From Streptomyces sp. SLBN-118 (GTDB taxonomy: Bacteria; Actinomycetota; Actinomycetes; Streptomycetales; Streptomycetaceae): a stretch of DNA of 64,000 nt. Below, in pieces: positions 11,024 through 19,069 of the stretch. The translations under genes were made by a program, and so were the position numbers. Each line of letters starts with the position of its first letter. Positions within the stretch are counted from its first letter, which is position 1. The notes below the pieces were generated by a model that had not been told where the DNA came from, did no database searches, and was given only the letters and a program-made list of their open reading frames with translations. Location of the stretch: the NCBI RefSeq assembly GCF_006715635.1, contig NZ_VFNP01000001.1:1550001-1614000 (forward strand), in the 5' to 3' direction.

Positions 11024-14000
11024 ATGCCAGAAGCAACGGAAGTGCGGTCCCGCCCGGCCGACAGCAAGGAGCACGCCCTCTGGCTCCTGGACGAGCTGGT
11101 GCCCGTCAAGGGGGTCAACAACCTCTCCGTCGCCCTCCAGGCCGACGGGCCGCTGCTCGGCCCGGCGCTCCAGGGCACGGTCGATCTGCTGCTGCGCCGG
11201 CACGAGGCGCTGCGCACGGTGTTCCGGCAGGAGCAGGGGGGCCTCGTCAAGGAGGTGCTCGCCCCCGCTACCCTGCCGGTCGAGGTCGAGCAGCTGGCGG
11301 CGGAGCCGGGTGAAGTCGCCGCTGTCGTCGGGGAGTTCATCGCGCGTCCCTTCGAGATCGACGGGCGGCCGCTGGTGCGGGCCGCGCGGGTGAGGTGCGC
11401 GGACGGCGACGCGTTCTGTCTCGCCGTGCACCACCTGGTCTTCGACACAGTCTCCGGCGCGGTCCTGCTGGAGGAGTTCACCGCCGGGTACACGGCGCTC
11501 GCGACCGGTGCCGCGCCGCCGGCGGAGCTGCTGGCCGCGCAGCCGCCGTACCGGGAGCCCGCTCCCCGGGCGGCCGCCGTGGAGTACTGGCGCGGGCAGC
11601 TGGCCGGGGCCGACGCCGCGGGCCTCGCCCTGTGGTGCGGCAGCGAGGACCTTCCCGAGCCGACCCTCACCGGTGACCAGATCACGGCCGCCCTGTCCCC
11701 GCGGGCGACCGAGGTGCTGCGCCGGCTGCAGAAGGAGCTGCGCGCGCCGGAGGCAGTGGTGCTGCTGGCCGCGTACGGCCTGCTGCTGGCCCGGCACGGC
11801 GCGGGTCCCGACCTGGTGGTGGGCACCCCGGTCAACGTCCGGGCGCGCGAGGCGTCCAGGGCCGTCGGCTACCACGTCAACACCCTGCCGCTGCGCATAC
11901 CCGTCGACCTCGGCGGCGGCTTCCGCGACCTGGTACGGACCGCCCGCGACGCGTTCCTCGGGGCGGTCGCCCACGCCGATGTGCCGGTCGACGTCCTGCT
12001 GCCGGAACTGCGCAGGGACGGCGGCGCCTCCTGGCGCAACACCGTCTTCCGCCATCTGTTCAACTACGTTCCGGACGACGGCCGTACGAGCTTCCCCCTT
12101 GGCGACACCACGGCCCGCAGGCTCCCGGTGGAGAACGGCTTCAGCAAGTTCGACCTGGAGTTCTTCTTCCTGTCCTCCGCGGACAAGGTGACCGTCCGGG
12201 CCGCGTACTACACGCGGGTGCTGGACCGGGCGGACGTACAGGGGCTGCTCGAACGCTTCGAGGCGCTGCTGCTCGCGGCCGCGGACGGGCCGGACCGGCC
12301 GATGGGCGAACTGCCGCTGGCCGGGCCCTCCGACCTCGCGGTGCTGGCCGCGAGCAACGACACCGCGCGCCCGGTGGATCCGCCCAGCGTGCTCGCGGCA
12401 GTGCGGGAGCGGGTGGCGCTGACGCCGTCCGCGCCGGCCGTCGTGGGCAACGGTCGCAGCACGACGTACGCCGAGCTGTGGCGGGCCGCCGAGCACACCC
12501 TGGACGTCCTGGCGGACGCCGGGGTGAGGGCTGGTGACATCGTCGCGCTCGCCGCGCCCCGGGGTCCGGAACTCGCGGCCGCGGCCCTCGGGGTGTGGCT
12601 GGCCGGAGCGGTGTATCTGCCCGTCGATCCGGAGCACCCCGTGCAGCGCCTGGCGTACGTTCTGGACGACTCCGGGGCGCAGGCGGTGCTCACGGCGCCG
12701 GGGGTGGAGCTGCCCGAGGGGGTCCGGGCGCGGGTGCTTCCGCTGGAGCCGCTCACACACGACGGCTCCGGCACGCTCCCGGACTCCGCGGCGAGCGGCC
12801 CCGATCCGGACTCCTGCGCCTATCTGATCTACACCTCCGGCTCGACGGGGAAGCCGAAGGGCACCCTGGTCAGCCACCGCAGCCTCGCCAATGTGGTCCA
12901 GCACTTCACCGAGGAGCTGAAGGTCACCGCGGACGACGCCGTGCTGTGGCTGACGACCTTCGCCTTCGACATCTCCGCCCTGGAGCTGTTCCTGCCGCTG
13001 GTGTGCGGCGGACGGCTGGTCGTGGCCTCCGACGAGGCCCGCACCGACGGCCGCGCCCTGCTCGCCGAGGCGGTCGCGCACGACGTCGGCATCGTGCAGG
13101 CCACCCCGACGACCTGGCGGGTCGTCGCCGACGCGGCGGACGGGCAGCTCGCCGGCCGGCGCCTGGTCTGCGGCGGGGAGCCGCTGCCGCCGGCGCTGGC
13201 CCGCACACTGGCCGCGTCGGGCGGCTCACTGCTCAATGTGTACGGCCCCTCCGAGACGACCATCTGGTCCACCTCGGGGCCGGTGCCGGACGAGGTGGTC
13301 CGCGTGGAGGTGGGCCGCCCGATCGTCAACACCCAGGTGTTCGTCGTCGACCCGGACGGCCGGGAGCTGCCCGTCGGTGTGCAGGGCGAGCTGTGCATCG
13401 CCGGGGCGGGCGTCGCGCTGGGCTACCACAACCGCCCCGAGCTGACGGCGGACCGCTTCCGCGACCATCCCGCGTACGGGCGCCACTACCGCACCGGCGA
13501 CCTGGCCCGGCTGCGGCCCGACGGCAGCGTCGAGCTGCTGGGCCGGACCGACCGCCAGATCAAGCTGCGCGGCCACCGGATCGAACTGGGCGAGGTGGAG
13601 ACGGTGCTGCTCGACCGTCCGGACGTACGGGACGTCGCCGTGGTCGTGGTGGGCCGTGGCGGGCCGGAAGCGGCCCTGGTCGCGTTCGTGGAACCGGCGG
13701 AAGGAGCGGAGGGGACGGACGGCGTGGCCGAGGTGGACACCGCCGGGCTGACCGCCCATGCCCGGTCCCTGCTGCCCTCCGCCGCCGTGCCCCAGGAGAT
13801 CGTCGTGCTGGAGTCGCTGCCGACCACCGCCAACGAGAAGCGGGACCATCTCGCGCTGACCCGCCTCGCCGAGCAGCGCCGCTCCGAGCGCAGCGCGGCC
13901 GCGGGGTCGGCGCAGGCCTCGCCCGAGGCGCAGTCGGGGACGGCCGGGCGGCTGCTCGCCCTGTGGCAGAGCACGCTCGGCCGGACCGACCTCGGCCCGC

Positions 14001-14179
14001 ACGCCAACTTCTTCGACAGCGGCGGGCATTCGCTGCTCGGCGCACAGCTCGTGCAGCGCATTGAGAAGACGCTGGGTGTGCCTGTGCGCCTGGCCGACCT
14101 GTTCGCCCATCCCACCCCGCTCGCCATGGCCGAGCATCTCGATCCGGACGCCGCCGCACCGTCGGCCCCGGGCAACTGA
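11024..14179 (+). CDS. NRPS module C-A-T, predicted to load glycine
   Basis: 1051 residues. Condensation domain (about 15-440) with HHLVFDT at 136-142 (HHxxxDG with T for G). Adenylation domain (about 470-900) with the A3 loop YTSGSTGKPKG from residue 603, A5 YGPSETT and A8 GRTDRQIKLRGHRIELGE. Thiolation domain with S1003 in GGHSLLG. Aligning the A4-A5 stretch by eye with the PheA pocket gives the ten-residue code DILQVGVIWK, which differs from the classic glycine code DILQLGLIWK at two positions. There is no terminal TE or reductase. It should amidate glycine with the beta-ketoacyl chain from the last PKS module and pass the product to a separate off-loading enzyme, which fits glycine-derived tetramates. 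Confidence 0.93.
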   Translation: MPEATEVRSRPADSKEHALWLLDELVPVKGVNNLSVALQADGPLLGPALQGTVDLLLRRHEALRTVFRQEQGGLVKEVLAPATLPVEVEQLAAEPGEVAAVVGEFIARPFEIDGRPLVRAARVRCADGDAFCLAVHHLVFDTVSGAVLLEEFTAGYTALATGAAPPAELLAAQPPYREPAPRAAAVEYWRGQLAGADAAGLALWCGSEDLPEPTLTGDQITAALSPRATEVLRRLQKELRAPEAVVLLAAYGLLLARHGAGPDLVVGTPVNVRAREASRAVGYHVNTLPLRIPVDLGGGFRDLVRTARDAFLGAVAHADVPVDVLLPELRRDGGASWRNTVFRHLFNYVPDDGRTSFPLGDTTARRLPVENGFSKFDLEFFFLSSADKVTVRAAYYTRVLDRADVQGLLERFEALLLAAADGPDRPMGELPLAGPSDLAVLAASNDTARPVDPPSVLAAVRERVALTPSAPAVVGNGRSTTYAELWRAAEHTLDVLADAGVRAGDIVALAAPRGPELAAAALGVWLAGAVYLPVDPEHPVQRLAYVLDDSGAQAVLTAPGVELPEGVRARVLPLEPLTHDGSGTLPDSAASGPDPDSCAYLIYTSGSTGKPKGTLVSHRSLANVVQHFTEELKVTADDAVLWLTTFAFDISALELFLPLVCGGRLVVASDEARTDGRALLAEAVAHDVGIVQATPTTWRVVADAADGQLAGRRLVCGGEPLPPALARTLAASGGSLLNVYGPSETTIWSTSGPVPDEVVRVEVGRPIVNTQVFVVDPDGRELPVGVQGELCIAGAGVALGYHNRPELTADRFRDHPAYGRHYRTGDLARLRPDGSVELLGRTDRQIKLRGHRIELGEVETVLLDRPDVRDVAVVVVGRGGPEAALVAFVEPAEGAEGTDGVAEVDTAGLTAHARSLLPSAAVPQEIVVLESLPTTANEKRDHLALTRLAEQRRSERSAAAGSAQASPEAQSGTAGRLLALWQSTLGRTDLGPHANFFDSGGHSLLGAQLVQRIEKTLGVPVRLADLFAHPTPLAMAEHLDPDAAAPSAPGN

Positions 14180-14202
14180 GGAAGACGGAGCCCGAGAAAG
14201 AC

Positions 14203-15033
14203 ATGGAGACCGTGAACCAGAAGCACGCCACCGCCCCGGCCGCCGCGACCGCGCCGCCGTCGTGGAAGGTCCTGTGGCAGGACACGTTCGAGGGCCCGGC
14301 CGGGTCCCCGCCCGACCCCGCCCTGTGGCAGGTCGTCACCGGGCAGCCGTTCGGCGCCGGCATCGAGTTCCACACGGACGACCCCGCGAACGTCGGCCTC
14401 GACGGCGCCGGGCACCTGCGGATCACCGCCACGCACGAGGACGGGGAGTACCGGGCGGCGTGGCTGGAGACCCGGCGCGAGGACTTCGTGCCGCGGCCCG
14501 GCGGCGCGCTGCGCCTGGACGCCCGGGTGAAGACCGCGGCGGGTCCCGGCCTGGACTGCGCGCTGTGGGCCTGGGGCACGCAGCTGCGGCACCGGGGCGA
14601 CGAGGACCCGGTGCAGGCGTGGTACCGGGCCGGGGAGATCGACGTACTGGAGGCGCTCGGCTCCGAGCCGGACTCGGTGTGGGGTGCCGTCCACTCCCCC
14701 GAGTGCCACCAGATCCCGTCCCTGGGCATGGGCGCCCGTACGACCACGGAGGACGGCAGCCCGCTCAGCGCGGACTTCCACACCTACTCGGCGGTCTGGC
14801 GGCGCGGGCCCGACTCGATCACGTGGTACCTGGACGGCCGCGAGTACCTCAAGCTGACCCCGCAGGACACCACCCCGAAGGGCTGGCTGTTCGACCAGCC
14901 CGTGTACTTCTGTCTGGCGATCATCATCGGCAGCCCCGGCGGCCCGGTCCTGCCGGGCGACCCCGACCCGGCGACGCTGCCGTCGTCGCTGCTCCTGAAC
15001 AGCATCACCGTCTCCGAGGAGCTCCCCGCGTGA
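14203..15033 (+). CDS. GH16-family protein without signal peptide (TrdE-like tailoring enzyme?)
   Basis: 276 residues with a laminarinase-like jelly-roll (GH16) signature. The catalytic ExDxxE motif is intact as GEIDVLEALG (E145, D147, E150). GH16 enzymes normally hydrolyse extracellular beta-glucans and carry signal peptides; this N terminus (METVNQKHAT then an Ala/Pro-rich stretch) has none, so the protein should stay in the cytosol. In tirandamycin biosynthesis TrdE, a glycoside-hydrolase-family protein, is known to install a double bond in the polyketide instead of cutting sugar. Sitting inside the assembly-line operon, this one is best read as such a tailoring enzyme. It ends in a GTGA overlap with the next gene. 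Confidence 0.85.
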   Translation: METVNQKHATAPAAATAPPSWKVLWQDTFEGPAGSPPDPALWQVVTGQPFGAGIEFHTDDPANVGLDGAGHLRITATHEDGEYRAAWLETRREDFVPRPGGALRLDARVKTAAGPGLDCALWAWGTQLRHRGDEDPVQAWYRAGEIDVLEALGSEPDSVWGAVHSPECHQIPSLGMGARTTTEDGSPLSADFHTYSAVWRRGPDSITWYLDGREYLKLTPQDTTPKGWLFDQPVYFCLAIIIGSPGGPVLPGDPDPATLPSSLLLNSITVSEELPA

Positions 15034-16574
15034 GCGCGCCCACGGACGTGGATCTCGACGGGCTCGTCGCCGAGCTGGTGGAGAGGGTGCTGGGTCACCC
15101 GACCGGCGCGCTGGGTCCCTCGGTGTACGAGACGGCTCGGCTGGTGTCGCTGGCCCAGTGGCTGGACGGGGACGCCGCGCGGGTCCGGTATCTCCTCGAC
15201 GAGCAGCGGCCCGACGGCAGTTGGGGCGGCCCCGCCGGGTATGCCCTCGTGCCGACGCTGAGCGCGACGGAGGCACTGCTGGCCGTGCTGGGCCGGGAGG
15301 GCGGCGAGCTGCCGCTGCCGCCCGCGGCGCTCGTCGAGGCCGCGCGGCGGGGTCTCGCGGCGGCGGCCGCGCTGGTGGCGCGGAGCGCCGAGGAGCCGGT
15401 GCCGTCGACGGTCGTGTTCTTCATGGTCATCCCGGCCTTGGTGGAGAGGATCAACGCCCGGCTCGCCGTCCTCGGGGACGGACCGGTGCAGCCGCTGGCG
15501 CTGCCGCACGGACTGACCGACGAGGCGCTGCGTGGGCTGCGCGAGGGTGCCTGGCGCAACCCGCTCGCCGGTCACTACCTGGAGATCGTCGGCCCGGCGG
15601 CCGTCGGCGCCGCCGAGATGGAGCCGGTCGACGGGGTCGTCGGCTGTTCCGCGGCCGCCACCGCCGCCTGGCTCGGCCCGAGGGAGCCGGCCGATCCCAT
15701 GCACCCGTCGGTGCGCTTCCTGCGGCAGGCCCAGGAGCGGGGCGCCGGCGCGGTCGCCGCGATGACCTCGATCGTGTTCTACGAGCGGGCGTGGATCGCC
15801 GGGAACCTGGCGACGGCGGGGGTTCCGCGGGAGGTGCTCGCCCCGCTGCTGAAGGAACTGCCCGGCGACGTCGGCCGGTCGGGGGCGCCGACCGCGCCGG
15901 GTTTCGCGTACGAGGCGGAGACCAGCGCGATCGTCCTGACGGCCCTGGCCCGCCTGGGGGCGCCGCAGGAGCCGGAGTACCTGTGGCAGTACGACGCCGG
16001 CAGCCACTTCATGTCCACCATCCCGGAGCACGAGCCGTCCACGACCACCAACGCGCACATCCTGGAGGCGCTGGGCTGCCACCTGGCCGACGGCCCCGCC
16101 GGCGGGGACCGCGACAGGTACCGGGACGCGGTCGACCGGATCGCGTCGTGGCTGCGGGGCCGCCAGGGGCCGGACGGCAGCTGGTCCGACAAGTGGCACG
16201 CCTCGCCCTACTTCGCGACGATGCGATGCGCCCTGGCCCTGCACCGGTACGCCGGCCCGACCTCGGCCGAAGCCCTCGGCAGGTCCGTCGACTGGCTCCT
16301 GCACCGGCAGCACGAGGACGGCTCCTGGGGCCGCTCGGACGGCACACCGGAGGAGACCGCCTACGCGGTACGCACCCTGCTGGAACTCACCACCGGCGGC
16401 GACGCCCGCTCCGAGGAGGCGACCCAGGCCGTACACCGAGGCTGCGCCTTCCTCCTGAAGCACGGCCTGGACGCCGAACGCCACCCCCCACTGTGGATCG
16501 GCAAGGAGCTGTACGCCCCCGGCCATCTGGTCCGCGCGGCGGTGCTGGGCGCACTGATCGCGGCCAGGCGGTAA
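15030..16574 (+). CDS. QW-repeat class II terpenoid-cyclase-like protein with degenerate DxDD
   Basis: 514 residues from GTG 15030, overlapping the GH16 stop by four bases. The fold signature is that of bacterial copalyl-diphosphate-synthase-like cyclases: QRPDGSW, RQGPDGSW and RQHEDGSW blocks plus NAHILEALG. Where those enzymes have the acid motif DxDD(T), this protein reads E295-A-E297-T-S, so both key aspartates are glutamates and the last is threonine. No isoprenoid-supply gene is in the window. With the acid changed and a polyketide context, I infer it acts on the polyketide, for instance in proton-driven ring or ketal formation, or has become a binding protein. It is the last gene of the coupled biosynthetic run. 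Confidence 0.8.
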   Translation: MSAPTDVDLDGLVAELVERVLGHPTGALGPSVYETARLVSLAQWLDGDAARVRYLLDEQRPDGSWGGPAGYALVPTLSATEALLAVLGREGGELPLPPAALVEAARRGLAAAAALVARSAEEPVPSTVVFFMVIPALVERINARLAVLGDGPVQPLALPHGLTDEALRGLREGAWRNPLAGHYLEIVGPAAVGAAEMEPVDGVVGCSAAATAAWLGPREPADPMHPSVRFLRQAQERGAGAVAAMTSIVFYERAWIAGNLATAGVPREVLAPLLKELPGDVGRSGAPTAPGFAYEAETSAIVLTALARLGAPQEPEYLWQYDAGSHFMSTIPEHEPSTTTNAHILEALGCHLADGPAGGDRDRYRDAVDRIASWLRGRQGPDGSWSDKWHASPYFATMRCALALHRYAGPTSAEALGRSVDWLLHRQHEDGSWGRSDGTPEETAYAVRTLLELTTGGDARSEEATQAVHRGCAFLLKHGLDAERHPPLWIGKELYAPGHLVRAAVLGALIAARR

Positions 16575-16710
16575 CGGGCCGCCGGTATCCGGCCAGCAAT
16601 AACACAACTCAGCCAGTCTATTAACCGGGTTCAGTTATGCTGGGACCCGGAATTCGCCGTCCGGCCTCGTCGGGCGGCGCGCAAGGCCGTCACTTCGGAA
16701 AGGTCGATCG
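16575..16710. promoter_or_regulatory. Intergenic control region in front of the HelD gene
   Basis: A 136-base gap with an unusually AT-rich stretch (16596-16640) between GC-rich flanks. It carries an interrupted inverted repeat (CAGCAATAAC near 16594 and GTTATGCTG near 16634) and a possible -10 TATGCT at 16636-16641, without a convincing -35. GGAAAGG at 16697-16703 is a good ribosome binding site for ATG 16711. The gap suggests that helD has its own promoter. No copy of the rifamycin-associated element is evident by eye. Confidence 0.4.
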
Positions 16711-18804
16711 ATGACGTCACACGTCCAGGACACGTACGGCACCCAGGAGGCCGTCGGACTCGACGACGAGCTGGCCCTGGAGCGTGCGTATGTCGCGGTG
16801 TGCCACGAGGCGATGACCCGACAGGTGGACGATGCCCAGTACCAGGTCGTCGCGGGCGAGGGCGTGTCGGGCGACGGCGCGAGCGCCGAGGCGCTCGGCC
16901 GCTACCTGCGCACCCGCGCACGGCAGATGGCGGAGGAGCCCGACAGCCCGCTGTTCTTCGGCCGGCTCGACTTCGAGGACTCCGAGGAAGCGGGGGACCA
17001 CCGGCGGCAGCGGTACTACATCGGCCGCAGGCGGGTGTCGGAACACCCGGCCGCACCGCCCCTGGTGATCGACTGGCGTGCGCCGGTCTCCCGCACCTAC
17101 TACCAGGCGAGCGCCCTGGAACCGCGCGGAGTCGCGGTACGGCGGCGCTTCGGGTGGGCGCCCTGGAGCCACGGCGCTCCCGAGGACCTCACCGGCCTGG
17201 AGGACGAGCACCTCGACCACGCCCGGGGCGACGACGGCGGCGACGCGGCGAGCGCGATCGTCGCCGCCGAGATCGAGCGGCCCCGCCTCGGCCCGATGCG
17301 CGACATCGTCGCCACCATCCAGCCGGAACAGGACAACCTGGTCCGCAGCGAACTGAACGAGTCGGTCTGCGTTCAGGGCGCGCCGGGCAGCGGCAAGACC
17401 GCCGTCGGCCTGCACCGCGCCGCCTATCTCCTCTACACGTTCCCCGAGCGGCTGCAGCGCAGCGGCCTGCTGATCATCGGCCCCAACCGCACCTTCCTGC
17501 GCTACATCTCGGAGGTGCTGCCGTCGCTGGGCGAGATCGACATCGCCCAGCTGACGGTGGAGGACGTCGTCGCCCGGCACCCGGTGCGGCGGGCGGACCC
17601 GGAGGACGTCAGCGTCCTGAAGCACAGCGACCGTATGGCCACCGTCCTTGAGCGTGCGCTGTGCGCCCGGATGAGGCACCCGGAGGAGTCCATCGCGGTC
17701 ACCGACGGCTCGTACCGCTGGCGGGTGGACTCGTACGACCTGGCCCGGGTCATCGACGAGGTGCGGGGCATGGGGGTGCCGTACGGGATCGGCCGCGAGC
17801 ATGTGCGTTCGCGGGTGGTGACGCTGATCCAGCAGCAGGCCGAGCGGCGGGCCGGCCCGAAGAGCGTGACCTGGGCGCGCAAGATCGGCCGTTCGAAGCC
17901 GGTCGCCGCGCTGCTGGAGGCGGCGTGGCCGGTGGCGCGGCCGGAGGAGGTCGTGGCCACGCTGCTGAGCGATCCGGGGGTGATGGAGGCCGCGGCGGAC
18001 GGGATGTTCGACGCCGCCGAGCAGCGGGCCCTGCTGTGGGCGAAGCCTCCGCGTTCGGAGAAGAGCGCCACCTGGTCGGTCGAGGACATGCTGCTGCTCG
18101 ACGAGGTCGCGGGGCTCATCGAGCGCCCCGAGGGCTACGGCCATGTGGTCGTGGACGAGGCCCAGGACCTGTCGCCGATGCAGTGCCGGGCGATCGCCCG
18201 GCGCAGCGCGTTCGGCTCCATCACGGTGCTGGGCGACCTGGCCCAGGCGACGGCACCGTGGTCGGCGCGGACCTGGCAGGAGCAGTTGACGCACCTGGGC
18301 AAGGCGCAGGCCACGGTCGTCCCGCTGACCACCGGCTTCCGTGTGCCCGCCGCGGTGATGGAGCTGGCCAACCGGCTGGTGGGCGCCCTTAGCGTGGACG
18401 TGCCGCCGGCCCGTTCGCTGCGCCACGACGGCGAGTTGACGGTCAGCGCGGTCGACAACCTGGCGTCCGCCACCGTGTCCGCCGTCCGCGCGGCCCTCGG
18501 CCGCGAGGGGTCGGTCGCCGTCATCGCCGCCGACGACGCGGTCGCCGCCACCTCGGCCGCCCTGCGCAGGGCGGGCATCGAGACGGCGACGGCCGCAGAG
18601 GTCGGCACGGCCACCCGGGTGACCGTGCTGCCCGCGACAGTCGTCAAGGGCCTGGAGTACGACCATGTCGTCGTGGTGGAGCCGACTGCGATCGTCGAGT
18701 CCGAACCGCGCGGCCTGCACCGGCTGTACGTCGTGGTGACGCGTGCGGTCTCCCGGCTCGACGTCCTACACACCCGGCCGCTGCCGGAGCCGCTCGCCGC
18801 CTGA
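16711..18804 (+). CDS. helD: HelD/HelR-type RNA polymerase-associated helicase, candidate self-resistance factor
   Basis: 697 residues, UvrD/PcrA-like superfamily 1. Seen: a charged helical N-terminal arm (about 12-75) followed by FFGRLDF, YYIGRRRV and LVIDWRAPVSRTYYQAS, the block diagnostic of HelD; Walker A GAPGSGKT with K229; Walker B DEAQD at 482-486; and a C-terminal helicase lobe ending in a VVTRA motif. HelD proteins insert into RNA polymerase channels and recycle stalled enzyme; HelR of Streptomyces displaces rifamycin and gives tolerance. Tirandamycin-type tetramates target RNA polymerase, so a HelD inside such a cluster is a good candidate for producer immunity. It is a single-gene unit with its own gap upstream and a strong terminator downstream. 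A housekeeping copy caught in the cluster is the alternative. Confidence 0.93.
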   Translation: MTSHVQDTYGTQEAVGLDDELALERAYVAVCHEAMTRQVDDAQYQVVAGEGVSGDGASAEALGRYLRTRARQMAEEPDSPLFFGRLDFEDSEEAGDHRRQRYYIGRRRVSEHPAAPPLVIDWRAPVSRTYYQASALEPRGVAVRRRFGWAPWSHGAPEDLTGLEDEHLDHARGDDGGDAASAIVAAEIERPRLGPMRDIVATIQPEQDNLVRSELNESVCVQGAPGSGKTAVGLHRAAYLLYTFPERLQRSGLLIIGPNRTFLRYISEVLPSLGEIDIAQLTVEDVVARHPVRRADPEDVSVLKHSDRMATVLERALCARMRHPEESIAVTDGSYRWRVDSYDLARVIDEVRGMGVPYGIGREHVRSRVVTLIQQQAERRAGPKSVTWARKIGRSKPVAALLEAAWPVARPEEVVATLLSDPGVMEAAADGMFDAAEQRALLWAKPPRSEKSATWSVEDMLLLDEVAGLIERPEGYGHVVVDEAQDLSPMQCRAIARRSAFGSITVLGDLAQATAPWSARTWQEQLTHLGKAQATVVPLTTGFRVPAAVMELANRLVGALSVDVPPARSLRHDGELTVSAVDNLASATVSAVRAALGREGSVAVIAADDAVAATSAALRRAGIETATAAEVGTATRVTVLPATVVKGLEYDHVVVVEPTAIVESEPRGLHRLYVVVTRAVSRLDVLHTRPLPEPLAA

Positions 18805-18847
18805 GGCGCGGGGACCGTCAGAGAACTGTCGAGACCTGTCCGAGATG

Positions 18848-18882
18848 TGCGGCCCGGGGACCCCCGGGCCGCATTTTCTTTA
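18848..18882 (+). terminator. Rho-independent terminator after helD
   Basis: A perfect 12-bp stem (18848-18859 with 18862-18873, GC-rich) with a two-base gap in the middle, followed by TTTTCTTTA. It lies 44 bases past the helD stop and separates helD from the LAL regulator. Confidence 0.9.
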
Positions 18883-19069
18883 CGCCTCCTTGAAGAACCC
18901 CAAGGCGGAAAATTGCCCTGGCTTTCAAAGTTGGCCGAATTGCCGTTGCCGACGGTCGCACTTGCGCCAAATCCCTGTGGCAATGATCACTGAAGGCCCC
19001 GCGGACTGTCTGAAGTTGCAGGATGGCTGAAGACATACCGAAGCCTCGGCACCATAGGAGCACCTGCGG

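Noticed and set aside
10874..13081. Long minus-strand open frame under the NRPS
   Set aside because: Same cause; the plus-strand NRPS shows all core motifs in order.
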